DNA from: a virus
IMG/VR virus record: IMGVR_UViG_3300017757_000147
Location: 1-24,543 of that record
Reading direction: 5' to 3' (one strand)
Length of the DNA: 24,543 nucleotides
Below are positions 8,208-15,666 of the stretch, piece by piece (the stretch's first letter is position 1; each line of letters opens with the position of its first letter). The notes beneath the pieces are model-generated. The model was not told where the DNA came from. It ran no database searches and worked only from the letters and a program-made list of their open reading frames with translations. The translations under genes and the position numbers were made by a program.

Positions 8208-8648
8208 ATGGCAAGTAAGTTTGCACAAGGTAGATACAGCATGAAGCACCCAGACAAGTACTTGGGTAACAAGACTCCTTTGTATAGATCAAGTTGGGAA
8301 TTTGCTTTTATGAAGTTCTGTGATGAGTCACCTAGTGTAAGCAAGTGGGCAAGTGAGGCAGTAAAGATTCCTTACAAAAATCCTTTAACAGGTAAGATGA
8401 CTGTTTACGTTCCAGACTTTATGATACAGTATACAGATGCAAAAGGTAAACAACACGCAGAGCTTATAGAAGTTAAACCTGAAAATCAAATGAAGTTAAA
8501 GGAAGTAGGTAGAGATAAATTTAGACAGGCACAGTACGTACAGAATGTTGCAAAGTGGGAAGCCGCCAGACATTGGTGTAAGAATAAAAAGATCTTTTTC
8601 AGAGTAATTACAGAAAAAGATATCTTCCATCAGGGGAAGAGAAAATGA
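8208..8648 (+). CDS. gp4: Head completion nuclease gp4-like
   Basis: 146 aa, close to T4 gp4 (about 150). A PD-(D/E)xK nuclease core is visible: Pro-Asp at VPDFMIQY (D70), and ELIEVKP with the E-x-K triplet at E88-V89-K90. The N-terminal YRSSWEFAFMKFCDE helix precedes the core, as in TnsA-like and gp4 proteins. T4 gp4 acts after packaging, near the head-tail junction, and is needed for complete heads; it is thought to trim or process the DNA end. The gene is 4 nt after its neighbour and 6 nt before the next, in one late operon with tail and terminase genes. I saw no better-placed start. Catalytic activity is inferred from the motif. Confidence 0.8.
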   Translation: MASKFAQGRYSMKHPDKYLGNKTPLYRSSWEFAFMKFCDESPSVSKWASEAVKIPYKNPLTGKMTVYVPDFMIQYTDAKGKQHAELIEVKPENQMKLKEVGRDKFRQAQYVQNVAKWEAARHWCKNKKIFFRVITEKDIFHQGKRK

Positions 8649-8654
8649 GGGTAA

Positions 8655-8891
8655 ATGATAATCCACGCATTCGTGTTAGTTGTAGTTTTGGGAACAGGAG
8701 ACGATCGTAGGGAACAACCAAATCCAATGTACTTTAGAAGTATAGATGTATGTCAGTATTATGCTCGACGCATACCTAGACAATACGGAAATTACGGTAA
8801 TAAACATTTGGTTCCTGCAAAAGGTCGTATAACTGCATACTGCAAACCAACAAGTGTTGACGATTCAAAGACGTTAGTTTACGATCATTAA
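8655..8891 (+). CDS. Small conserved phage protein with hydrophobic N-terminus
   Basis: 78 aa, beginning MIIHAFVLVVVLGTG, a short hydrophobic stretch that could be a signal or anchor, then a polar body with two cysteines (DVCQYYARR and ITAYCKPT). I recall similar short proteins with the MYFRS(I/V)D.C..YA pattern in marine T4-like phages without known function. A GAGGG ribosome site lies just before the ATG, which is 6 nt after the gp4 stop. The Cys pair, if the protein crosses the membrane, could form a disulfide; this is speculative. Confidence 0.65.
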   Translation: MIIHAFVLVVVLGTGDDRREQPNPMYFRSIDVCQYYARRIPRQYGNYGNKHLVPAKGRITAYCKPTSVDDSKTLVYDH

Positions 8892-8895
8892 ATGG

Positions 8896-8903
8896 ACTAA
8901 ATA
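8896..8903 (+). promoter_or_regulatory. Weak late-like element before gp16 (ACTAAATA)
   Basis: ACTAAATA lies 27 nt before the gp16 ATG. It matches only the TAAATA core and overlaps no Shine-Dalgarno. It could drive gp16 or be chance in AT-rich DNA. Confidence 0.3.
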
Positions 8904-8930
8904 ATAGTAGCATATAATGGATTTAAAAAT

Positions 8931-9425
8931 ATGACCAAAAAATTAGAAGAACTACTTAACTTACCTGAAAGCCAGGATATAATAAAGGCTGATAAGGAAA
9001 AGGCTGACTCTAAGGAGAAAGCAGTAGTTGAGCAAAAAGAAGACTTCCGTGAAATAGCTGAACTAGATAAAATTAGTGCGGCACTACCACAAGTTAAGGG
9101 TCTGGGTGAACTAGCTGACAAAGAGCTAAACGAAGTAGCAGACAAGGCCATGACTGCATATGATGATCTTATGGATTTGGGTATGAACGTAGAATCACGT
9201 TATAGTGGTCGTGTATTTGAGGTTGCAGGACAGATGCTTAAAACTAATTTAGACGCCAAAACTGTAAAGCTACAGAACAAACTTAAGATGGTTGAACTGC
9301 AATTAAAGAAAGAAAAGCAGGATAAAGAAGGTGGAATTGATGGCGAGTCACTTGTAAATGGCGAAGGATACGTAGTAACTGACCGTAACTCTTTGCTTGA
9401 TAAATTGAAAAACATGGATAAATAA
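8931..9425 (+). CDS. gp16: Terminase small subunit gp16-like
   Basis: 164 aa, the same length as T4 gp16. The central helices match the family: AMTAYDDLMDLG and SRYSGRVFEVAGQMLKT, followed by a long charged coiled coil around residues 105-140 (KLQNKLKMVELQLKKEKQDK). The N-terminus is acidic and lysine-rich. gp16 oligomers recognise DNA for packaging and regulate the gp17 ATPase and nuclease. The ATG has no clear Shine-Dalgarno, only an A-rich leader. An earlier ATG at 8917 runs into a stop at once, so this start is preferred. The stop codon is part of the GATAAATA late promoter for the next gene. Unlike T4, two other genes lie between gp16 and gp17. Confidence 0.8.
   Translation: MTKKLEELLNLPESQDIIKADKEKADSKEKAVVEQKEDFREIAELDKISAALPQVKGLGELADKELNEVADKAMTAYDDLMDLGMNVESRYSGRVFEVAGQMLKTNLDAKTVKLQNKLKMVELQLKKEKQDKEGGIDGESLVNGEGYVVTDRNSLLDKLKNMDK
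9417..9424 (+). promoter_or_regulatory. Late promoter for the first internal-protein gene (GATAAATA)
   Basis: GATAAATA overlaps the gp16 stop codon and lies 18 nt before the next ATG. An AAGGAA ribosome site (from 9432) lies between. Confidence 0.7.
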
Positions 9426-9442
9426 ACATATAAGGAAATACA

Positions 9443-10009
9443 ATGAAGAACTTTGAAACATATCTAACTGAAGCAAAAAAGACTTATAAGTTTAAGTTTG
9501 GTATTGCTGGGGACTTACCAGAAGGTTTTACAGACAGTTGCGAAAGCTGTATGCAAAAATTTGGCCTTGTTAACATGACGCCACCTAAGAAGACTCCAAT
9601 TCAAGAACGTCCATTAGACTTTCCTAAATTACAAAATGTAGAGACTCACTACTTTGAAGTGGAATTGTCATATCCAACTACTGCACAAATACTAGGTGAA
9701 TATATTTCACAAGTAACAGGAGTTGATCCAGCTTATATTTGTTTACGTGATGCAGAAGCACCACAAGAAGAATACCAAGACAAAGATTACAAACAAATTT
9801 ACGAGCCTAAGTTAGGTTCAGAGATGGAATCAGCTGATCCAGATGCACAAAAACAAGTAGCAGGTAATAGAGTGATGGACTTACTTAAAGAGCTTGAAGC
9901 TACTAGAAAAGATCGTGCAAACGATCCAAGTGTAGCAAGTGAGCCAGATAAAGAACAAAAACACGACATGGGTGAAGTTAGTACAACTAGTCCAGTAGGG
10001 AGCAAATAA
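9443..10009 (+). CDS. Probable packaged internal head protein with capsid-targeting sequence
   Basis: 188 aa. The N-terminus MKNFETYLTEAKK closely follows the T4 capsid-targeting sequence MKTYQEFIAEA of internal proteins IPI-IPIII, including the position of the predicted gp21 protease cut (LTE|A, after residue 10). A C-x2-C pair (DSCESCMQ) lies near residue 32-36. The middle (VETHYFEVELSYPTTAQILGEY) looks like a compact fold, while the tail from about 130 is acidic and charged. In T4 such proteins enter the prohead core, are cleaved, and stay in the capsid for injection with DNA. Here the fold is unknown to me. The AAGGAA site and GATAAATA promoter support the start. It overlaps the next ATG by one base. 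Confidence 0.7.
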   Translation: MKNFETYLTEAKKTYKFKFGIAGDLPEGFTDSCESCMQKFGLVNMTPPKKTPIQERPLDFPKLQNVETHYFEVELSYPTTAQILGEYISQVTGVDPAYICLRDAEAPQEEYQDKDYKQIYEPKLGSEMESADPDAQKQVAGNRVMDLLKELEATRKDRANDPSVASEPDKEQKHDMGEVSTTSPVGSK

Positions 10010-10638
10010 TGAAAGCAAAAGATATTTACAAAAAAATTGATTCATTAAATGAAGCTGTAAACATGAGCATTTCGATGTCAGGTGAAACTGCTGATGACGT
10101 AGCAACATTAATGAAGATGGTAAAGGACGCAGGCGGTAAGCCAGAGATAATGGCGCCTATGCCGAAGCTGTCACCAAGAGATGACATAGAAAAAAGTTTA
10201 AAGGTAATGGATTTACCTATGCCACCAAAAGATGGTCCAGAGATGGGCGACATGGAGCCAGGTTGCGAAGATGAAGTAGCACAAGAAGGCGAAGGCGAAT
10301 GGGACAATTCACCAGATGAGCAACACCAAGACACAGCTTATATGCAAAATGATTTAGCAGGTGGATTAAACAGACAGAAAAAATCTTATCCAAAAGTTGC
10401 AGGCGGAGATAATCCAATGGCACTTGAAGATGAAATTAGAGCTGAGCTACACGCAAAACTTTCAGAAGTAATGAAAGAAGATAAAGAAGCTAAATTTGAC
10501 GAAGCTGGTTGTGGAAAGAAAATGAAAAAACTTAACGCAAGTGGCTGTACAAAAAACGAAATGAAGAAAAAAATAACTGCTGAGTATGGTTGCGATAGTA
10601 AGAAGTTTGAAAAACTATACGCAAGTCATTGCGGTTAA
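10009..10638 (+). CDS. Probable prohead-core/internal protein with Cys-repeat tail
   Basis: 209 aa. The N-terminus carries LNEAVN at residues 13-18, which fits the gp21 protease cleavage pattern (L/I-x-E|A) with the cut after E15. Next comes SMSGETADDVATLMKMVKDAGG, a short segment I recall from marine T4-like phage proteins, then an acidic, Pro/Met-rich linker. The C-terminus holds three linked Cys units (C168, C180, C195, C208) of the form C-x(2-4)-K/M-K-x-L/I-x-A-x-x-C. The acidic middle and basic end resemble prohead core proteins, but no function is established. It overlaps the upstream gene by one base and ends before a UUCG-capped hairpin, forming a two-gene late unit. Confidence 0.7.
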   Translation: MKAKDIYKKIDSLNEAVNMSISMSGETADDVATLMKMVKDAGGKPEIMAPMPKLSPRDDIEKSLKVMDLPMPPKDGPEMGDMEPGCEDEVAQEGEGEWDNSPDEQHQDTAYMQNDLAGGLNRQKKSYPKVAGGDNPMALEDEIRAELHAKLSEVMKEDKEAKFDEAGCGKKMKKLNASGCTKNEMKKKITAEYGCDSKKFEKLYASHCG

Positions 10639-10668
10639 TTAACTAATTTCCTCCCAATTAGTAAAACC

Positions 10669-10692
10669 AAATAGCGTCTTCGGACGCTATTT
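10669..10692 (+). terminator. UUCG-capped terminator hairpin before gp17
   Basis: A perfect 10-bp stem AAATAGCGTC / GACGCTATTT is closed by a C(UUCG)G tetraloop, one of the most stable RNA loops. Only three T follow, so termination may be partial. A late promoter starts 6 nt later. Confidence 0.75.
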
Positions 10693-10697
10693 TCACC

Positions 10698-10705
10698 TAT
10701 AAATA
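10698..10705 (+). promoter_or_regulatory. Late promoter at the gp17 start (TATAAATA)
   Basis: Perfect TATAAATA, then CTAGT, then the ATG of gp17. The predicted transcript starts at the A of the ATG. No Shine-Dalgarno is present. Confidence 0.75.
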
Positions 10706-10710
10706 CTAGT

Positions 10711-12303
10711 ATGGCAACTACAAAAAGTCTAGACGGTGTTCTAACCAAAAAAGCACACCAACGTGAAAAGTTTAATGAAGCAGGAATTGAGGAACTAAAG
10801 AAATGTATAGATCCTGATACAGGGTATCTATATTTTTGTCAAAAGTTTTTTCATATACAACATCCTGTTGACGGAAAGGTTATGTTTGATCCTTTTCAGT
10901 ATCAAGAACGTTTACTAGAAAGTTATCACAATCACAGATTTAATATTAATATGTTGCCAAGACAAAGTGGCAAGACAACTACTGCCGCGGCATACTTGTT
11001 ATGGTATGCTATGTTTCATCCAGATCAAACAATACTAATTGCCGCACACAAATACACAGGTGCTCAAGAGATCATGCAACGTATTAGATACGGATATGAA
11101 TTATGTCCTGATAGCATTAGGGCAGGTGTAACAAACTACAACAAAGGTTCAATGGAATTTGAGAATGGTAGTAGAATAGTTAGTGCTACTACAACAGGTA
11201 ACACAGGAAGAGGTATGTCAATATCTTTACTATACTGTGATGAGTTTGCATTTGTTAATCCAAGTATTGCAGATGAATTTTGGACTTCGATATCTCCAAC
11301 ACTAGCAACAGGTGGTCGTGCAATTATCACAAGCACACCTAACTCAGATGAAGATACGTTTGCTATCATATGGAAAGAATCACAAAACAAGTTTGATGAA
11401 AGTGGCAACGAAAGTTTAATAGGTACTAACGGCTTTCATGGCTTTACTGCTAAATGGGACGAACATCCTGATAGAGATGAAGACTGGGCTAAAGTAGAAG
11501 TAGGTAGAATTGGTGAAGAAAGATTTAGACGTGAGTATGGTTGTGAATTCTTAGTTTATGACGAAACACTTATTAACAGTATTAAACTTTCTAGTTTAGA
11601 AGGTACCGAGCCTACAATGAATATGGGGCAAACACGTTGGTATGGTAAGCCAGAAGGTAATAGCACTTATGTTGTTGCACTAGATCCTGCTATGGGAACA
11701 GGTGGCGACTTTGCCGCTATTGAAGTATTTGAATTGCCAACATATAAACAAGTTGCTGAATGGCGACACAACACTACACCAATACCTGCACAGATAAGAA
11801 TATTAAAAGACATTTGTAATTATATAAAAGAATGCTGTCAAAATGATGGACAAAACATCTATTGGTCAGTAGAAAACAACAGCATCGGAGAAGGTGCATT
11901 GATAGTTATTAGAGACATGGGCGAAGAGAATATACCAGGTATGTGTGTATCAGAACCCATTAGAAAAGGTCATGTACGTAAGTTTAGAAAAGGATTTAAC
12001 ACTACACATAGCACAAAGATAAGTGCTTGTACTAGATTAAAAAACATGGTTGAAAACGACAAGCTAACAATAAACAGCAAAGTATTAATAAGTGAACTTA
12101 AGGCTTTTGTTGCTAGTGGTAGTAGTTTTAAAGCAAAACCAGGTGAAACAGACGATCTAGTGAGTGCTTGTTTACTGAGTATGCGTATCATGGCAGTATT
12201 AAAAGATTGGGATCCTAGAGTGTATGAAACCTTCAATCAAGCGGATACAGGCGACGATGCAACACCGCCCATGCCTATATTTGTTTCAACAAACATAAGA
12301 TAA
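10711..12303 (+). CDS. gp17: Terminase large subunit gp17-like
   Basis: 530 aa (T4 gp17 about 610). The N-terminal ATPase has the terminase Walker A LPRQSGKTT (residues 82-90, K88), Walker B LLYCDEFAF (D177-E178) and a coupling motif ITSTPNS. The C-terminal RNase H-like nuclease shows ALDPAMGTGGDFAAIE (D325), YWSVENNSIGEG (E388) and GETDDLVSACL (D481/D482), so the acidic triad is intact. The protein docks on the portal, pumps DNA into the prohead and cuts the concatemer. It starts directly behind a perfect late element with no leader and no Shine-Dalgarno. Its stop codon lies within the GATAAATA promoter of the next gene. It is shorter than T4 mainly at the ends. Confidence 0.96.
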   Translation: MATTKSLDGVLTKKAHQREKFNEAGIEELKKCIDPDTGYLYFCQKFFHIQHPVDGKVMFDPFQYQERLLESYHNHRFNINMLPRQSGKTTTAAAYLLWYAMFHPDQTILIAAHKYTGAQEIMQRIRYGYELCPDSIRAGVTNYNKGSMEFENGSRIVSATTTGNTGRGMSISLLYCDEFAFVNPSIADEFWTSISPTLATGGRAIITSTPNSDEDTFAIIWKESQNKFDESGNESLIGTNGFHGFTAKWDEHPDRDEDWAKVEVGRIGEERFRREYGCEFLVYDETLINSIKLSSLEGTEPTMNMGQTRWYGKPEGNSTYVVALDPAMGTGGDFAAIEVFELPTYKQVAEWRHNTTPIPAQIRILKDICNYIKECCQNDGQNIYWSVENNSIGEGALIVIRDMGEENIPGMCVSEPIRKGHVRKFRKGFNTTHSTKISACTRLKNMVENDKLTINSKVLISELKAFVASGSSFKAKPGETDDLVSACLLSMRIMAVLKDWDPRVYETFNQADTGDDATPPMPIFVSTNIR

Positions 12304-12306
12304 ATA
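12299..12306 (+). promoter_or_regulatory. Late promoter at the start of the 726-aa gene (GATAAATA)
   Basis: GATAAATA overlaps the gp17 stop codon and is followed by GTTAT and the ATG. The 5-nt gap puts the predicted start on the A of the ATG, again without a Shine-Dalgarno. Confidence 0.7.
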
Positions 12307-12311
12307 GTTAT

Positions 12312-14492
12312 ATGAGCAATATGAACAATATATCAGATCAGCTATTTGCTAAGATTAGAGGCAGATTTCCATCAGTTACAATCGGTGACGAAAACGGAGT
12401 TGTAACAGACGAGCCTAAGTTAGCACGTTATTTTGACTTTGACTACAAAGTAGGCGAAGATTCATTAGGTAAAGTAAGTGTGTCACTTACTGAAAAAGAA
12501 GTTGCTGTAACATACAACAACACTTTTGTAAGCGAACAGCCAGATAGCATCAAAGGACAGTGGTACGATTTTCTAAAAGAATTAAGATCGTTTTCCAAAA
12601 GAAATATGCTTAACTTTGATACACGTGATATAACAAAAAGTAATCTTGATAAAAGAGATTACTCACACTTAACTAAACAGAACGATACTGCCGGAGACAA
12701 AACAATGAGTGAATCAAAAATGTACGGCACTAGTAGAACAAGTTACGAAGATGTAGACAAAGCTAGGCTAGTACTTAAACATACACAACCAGTTAACCAA
12801 GAGTTACCTGGAGCAAGAACACAACACGTACACAGCATTTATATTGAAAGTGACAGTGGCGAAAGATTTAAATATCCATTTAGACACTTGAATGGTGCAA
12901 GAGCTTTAGCTAGACACGTAAGCGAAGGCGGAAATTTATATGATGACTTTGGTAAACATATCGTTTCACTCAGCGAAGAATTATCAAAGCTACGTCAATT
13001 TAAAACTTACATGAATCGTTCAGCTGTAATGGCAGAAGGTTTATCAGGTTACATGGATCTAGTTAACGAAAGACTAGACACAATTAAAACTGAAGTATTG
13101 AAATTGCAACGTGCAGGACATTACGCAGAAACAGTTAAAGATTTTAAACCAGCTGTGATGGAAGAAGTTCCAGAAGAATTACAAAACAGTTGGATTGACG
13201 AACTAACTATTAGAACTTTTAACGAAGAACTAAAAAGTGTATTCCCATACATTAACAAGTTAGTAAGTGAAAAGAATAAAATTGAAGAAGTAGGTCCAAG
13301 TGATATGGGCATGAACAAATACGGTTTGTCAGCAGTACACAAGGGCGGAAAATTTTATTCTTACAGAGATGGAAAAGAAACAGGTGGACCATTTGATTCA
13401 ATGGAAGAACTTGCAAAACATCAAGAAGAATTAATTCAAGACGAAGCTATGGGACACGAAGGTGGATCAGAAGCACACGCACACAAGATTGATATCGATG
13501 GTGACTATGATGAAGACAGAGGCATTAGCGAAAAAGATTGTGAAGAAATGGAATATGCTTGTGGAAAAGCTGGTATCAAATGTAAATGCGAGCCAGATGA
13601 AATGAGCCAAGGTGGAGTTATTGTACACACAATGGCACCACGTGATGCAGTAATAGATGCTTTGGACAAAGAAGGTTATTCTGTCAATGAGGACAGCGAC
13701 CTACATCCAGAAGCAGAATTCGAAAATGAATTATCCATGATAGTGGGAGAGACAGAAGATGCTTTAATTAACGGTGAAGGTAAAGACCAAGAAGCCGCAA
13801 TTAAAAAACTAAATGGCTTAATGGCACAGCATTTCCCGGCTGGTGTTAATGGTAACAATGCTGTTCAAAGTTTGAAGGGCATCATAGATGACCCGATGCT
13901 ACTCGATATGTTTAAGAAAGTAGGACAAAAAGATGCAGACCAGTGCATAAGACCTTTAGTAGTAAAATACGTAAAAGCGAAAGCACCTACTATTTCATCT
14001 AAAATTGATTCAGGTGATATGGAAGCTCCTACAGAAGAGTCAATGGACTTGAAAGACAAGGAAGATTACAAAGCAAAGAAAAAAGCATTACAAGATATCC
14101 AAATGGATCCAAACACGCACAAAGACGAAAAGTTAAAGAAAGAACTTATGCGTAAGAAAGCAGATTTGGACTCAGCGGCAAAAGACAAAGGCTACAAGGA
14201 AGATGATGACACTATTGATGTTAAAATTGGACCAGATGGTAGTCTTGAAAAAGATGACAAAGCGATGAACAAAGAAGACGATAGAACACCAGGTGAGAAG
14301 TTAGAAGAATTGGTTAAGTCACATTACGACTACACTTCTAATTCATTTCCAAAAGGTGAAACTGCTATCGTAACTGCTTGTGAAAAAGAGTTTGGCGATA
14401 AGGCAATACCATTTGCTGTTAAAATGATCGAAAGACTTAAAGGCGGTAAAGATCGCGAGATGGAAAGAATTAAACACCTAGCAGGTGTATAA
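12312..14492 (+). CDS. Large conserved structural protein candidate, function unknown
   Basis: 726 aa, charged, with no recognised enzyme motif. Several parts can be told apart. About 1-110 is a small fold. About 130-240 includes PGARTQHVHSIYIESDSGER and PFRHLNGARALARHVSEGG. A helical section to about 330 follows. Near 335-380 is KYGLSAVHKGGKFYSYRDG with GGPFDSMEELAKHQ, like a short beta-alpha module. Then come a His/Asp-rich stretch (GHEGGSEAHAHKIDIDGD) and an acidic-basic linker. The last 60 residues carry FPKGETAIVTACEKEFG and MERIKHLAGV, a tail module I recall in other marine T4-like virion proteins. Late promoter control and its place after gp17 favour a virion role. It starts at leaderless distance from the promoter. 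Confidence 0.7.
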   Translation: MSNMNNISDQLFAKIRGRFPSVTIGDENGVVTDEPKLARYFDFDYKVGEDSLGKVSVSLTEKEVAVTYNNTFVSEQPDSIKGQWYDFLKELRSFSKRNMLNFDTRDITKSNLDKRDYSHLTKQNDTAGDKTMSESKMYGTSRTSYEDVDKARLVLKHTQPVNQELPGARTQHVHSIYIESDSGERFKYPFRHLNGARALARHVSEGGNLYDDFGKHIVSLSEELSKLRQFKTYMNRSAVMAEGLSGYMDLVNERLDTIKTEVLKLQRAGHYAETVKDFKPAVMEEVPEELQNSWIDELTIRTFNEELKSVFPYINKLVSEKNKIEEVGPSDMGMNKYGLSAVHKGGKFYSYRDGKETGGPFDSMEELAKHQEELIQDEAMGHEGGSEAHAHKIDIDGDYDEDRGISEKDCEEMEYACGKAGIKCKCEPDEMSQGGVIVHTMAPRDAVIDALDKEGYSVNEDSDLHPEAEFENELSMIVGETEDALINGEGKDQEAAIKKLNGLMAQHFPAGVNGNNAVQSLKGIIDDPMLLDMFKKVGQKDADQCIRPLVVKYVKAKAPTISSKIDSGDMEAPTEESMDLKDKEDYKAKKKALQDIQMDPNTHKDEKLKKELMRKKADLDSAAKDKGYKEDDDTIDVKIGPDGSLEKDDKAMNKEDDRTPGEKLEELVKSHYDYTSNSFPKGETAIVTACEKEFGDKAIPFAVKMIERLKGGKDREMERIKHLAGV

Positions 14493-14527
14493 GAATTTAT
14501 AAAGCCACTTTTTTGGCATCATAAAGG

Positions 14528-14556
14528 TTGACTTTATAAGTAAGTTTGTGTATTAT
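14528..14556 (+). promoter_or_regulatory. Sigma70-type promoter for gp32
   Basis: TTGACT (14528-14533), exactly 17 nt, then TATTAT (14551-14556). Expected start near 14563, giving a leader of about 68 nt. The region 14493-14630 holds no gene; besides this promoter it contains the A-rich leader and ribosome site. Confidence 0.7.
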
Positions 14557-14562
14557 AGTAAA

Positions 14563-14630
14563 TGTACTGCACAATCAAGGCAATACAACAACAAGCAACG
14601 AAGGCTTAAAAATTATAGGAGGCTTATATT
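14563..14630 (+). promoter_or_regulatory. gp32 5' leader with strong ribosome site and repeated AGGCTTA
   Basis: The leader is A-rich and looks little structured. AGGCTTA occurs at 14602-14608 and again at 14620-14626, the second overlapping the AGGAGG ribosome site (14617-14622). T4 gp32 represses its own translation by binding an unstructured leader, so this could be a comparable operator; that is inference. Confidence 0.4.
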
Positions 14631-15608
14631 ATGGCTACATTAGCAGAAATTCGTGCAAAACTAAAAGAACAGGAAACCCGCTCATCGGGTCAATCCACAG
14701 GCGGCGACAACGCCATTTACCCATTTTGGAACTTAAAGGAAGGCGAAACATCAACTGTTCGTTTCTTACCTGACGGTGACGAAAACAATACATTTTTCTG
14801 GCAAGAACGTTTGATGATCAAACTTCCATTTGCTGGAATCAAAGGTGAGACAGACTCTCGCCCTGTACAGGTACAAGTACCTTGTATGGAAATGTATGGG
14901 GAAACTTGCCCAGTACTTTCAGAAGTACGTGGTTGGTTTAAAGACAAGAACTTAGAAGACATGGGACGTAAGTATTGGAAAAAACGTTCATATGTATTCC
15001 AAGGCTTTGTTACAGACAATCCTTTAAAAGAGGATACAACTCCAGCAAATCCAATTAGACGTTTCATAATTGGTCCACAAATATTCCAAATTATTAAAGG
15101 AGCATTAATGGATCCGGATATGAACGAACTACCTACTGATTATACAGCAGGTGTAGACTTTAGGATTGCTAAAACATCAAAAGGTGGTTATGCAGACTAC
15201 TCAACATCAAATTGGGCTCGTAGAGAGAGACCATTAGATGAAGCAGAGTACAAAGCTATTGAAGATAGCGGTTTGTTTAATCTAAGTGATTACTTGCCTA
15301 AGAAACCAGATGAGGTTCAAGTTGGCGTAATTAAAAAGATGTTTGAAGCATCAGTTGACGGTGAAGCATACGACATGGAACAGTTTGGTCAATACTTTAG
15401 ACCAGCAGGCGTAAGTGCAAGAACAGGTGATCCTGTAAAAGCAAGTACTCCAACTCCAGCGGCGGCTCCAGCACAGGCGGCACCAGTAGTAGAAGCTACT
15501 GCAACGGCTCCAGTGACACCAGCGGCAACTACTGAGTCAGCAACTGCACCAGCAGACAATAATAAAGCGGAAGACATTCTTGCAATGATCCGCAACAGAC
15601 AACAGTAA
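14631..15608 (+). CDS. gp32: Single-stranded DNA-binding protein gp32-like
   Basis: 325 aa. The N-terminal basic helix (LAEIRAKLKEQETR) resembles the gp32 self-interaction region. The core has AIYPFWNLKEGETSTVRFLPDG, FFWQERLMIKLPFAG, and VPCMEMYGETCPVL with C85 and C93. T4 gp32 binds zinc through one His and three Cys, but here only these two Cys are obvious, so zinc binding may be reduced. The C-terminus is a Pro/Ala/Thr linker ending NKAEDILAMIRNRQQ, less acidic than in T4. gp32 coats ssDNA and recruits replication and recombination partners. It precedes uvsX and uvsY, its functional partners. Expression comes from a TTGACT-type promoter with an AGGAGG site 8 nt before ATG. Confidence 0.9.
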   Translation: MATLAEIRAKLKEQETRSSGQSTGGDNAIYPFWNLKEGETSTVRFLPDGDENNTFFWQERLMIKLPFAGIKGETDSRPVQVQVPCMEMYGETCPVLSEVRGWFKDKNLEDMGRKYWKKRSYVFQGFVTDNPLKEDTTPANPIRRFIIGPQIFQIIKGALMDPDMNELPTDYTAGVDFRIAKTSKGGYADYSTSNWARRERPLDEAEYKAIEDSGLFNLSDYLPKKPDEVQVGVIKKMFEASVDGEAYDMEQFGQYFRPAGVSARTGDPVKASTPTPAAAPAQAAPVVEATATAPVTPAATTESATAPADNNKAEDILAMIRNRQQ

Positions 15609-15616
15609 TTATATTA

Positions 15617-15642
15617 GGGGTGTGTTGTAACAGGCACACCCC
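15617..15642 (+). terminator. GC-rich hairpin between gp32 and uvsX
   Basis: GGGGTGTG and CACACCCC form a perfect 8-bp stem around a 10-nt loop. No T-run follows, so it is more likely a partial terminator, a pause site or an mRNA 3'-end stabiliser that sets the gp32 to uvsX ratio. Confidence 0.5.
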
Positions 15643-15666
15643 AAGTATATGGATTAAGGAGATATA

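Noticed and set aside
14546-14773. 75-codon plus-strand frame over the gp32 leader and start
   Set aside because: It overlaps the gp32 coding start and has no plausible protein features; gp32 has the strong ribosome site.
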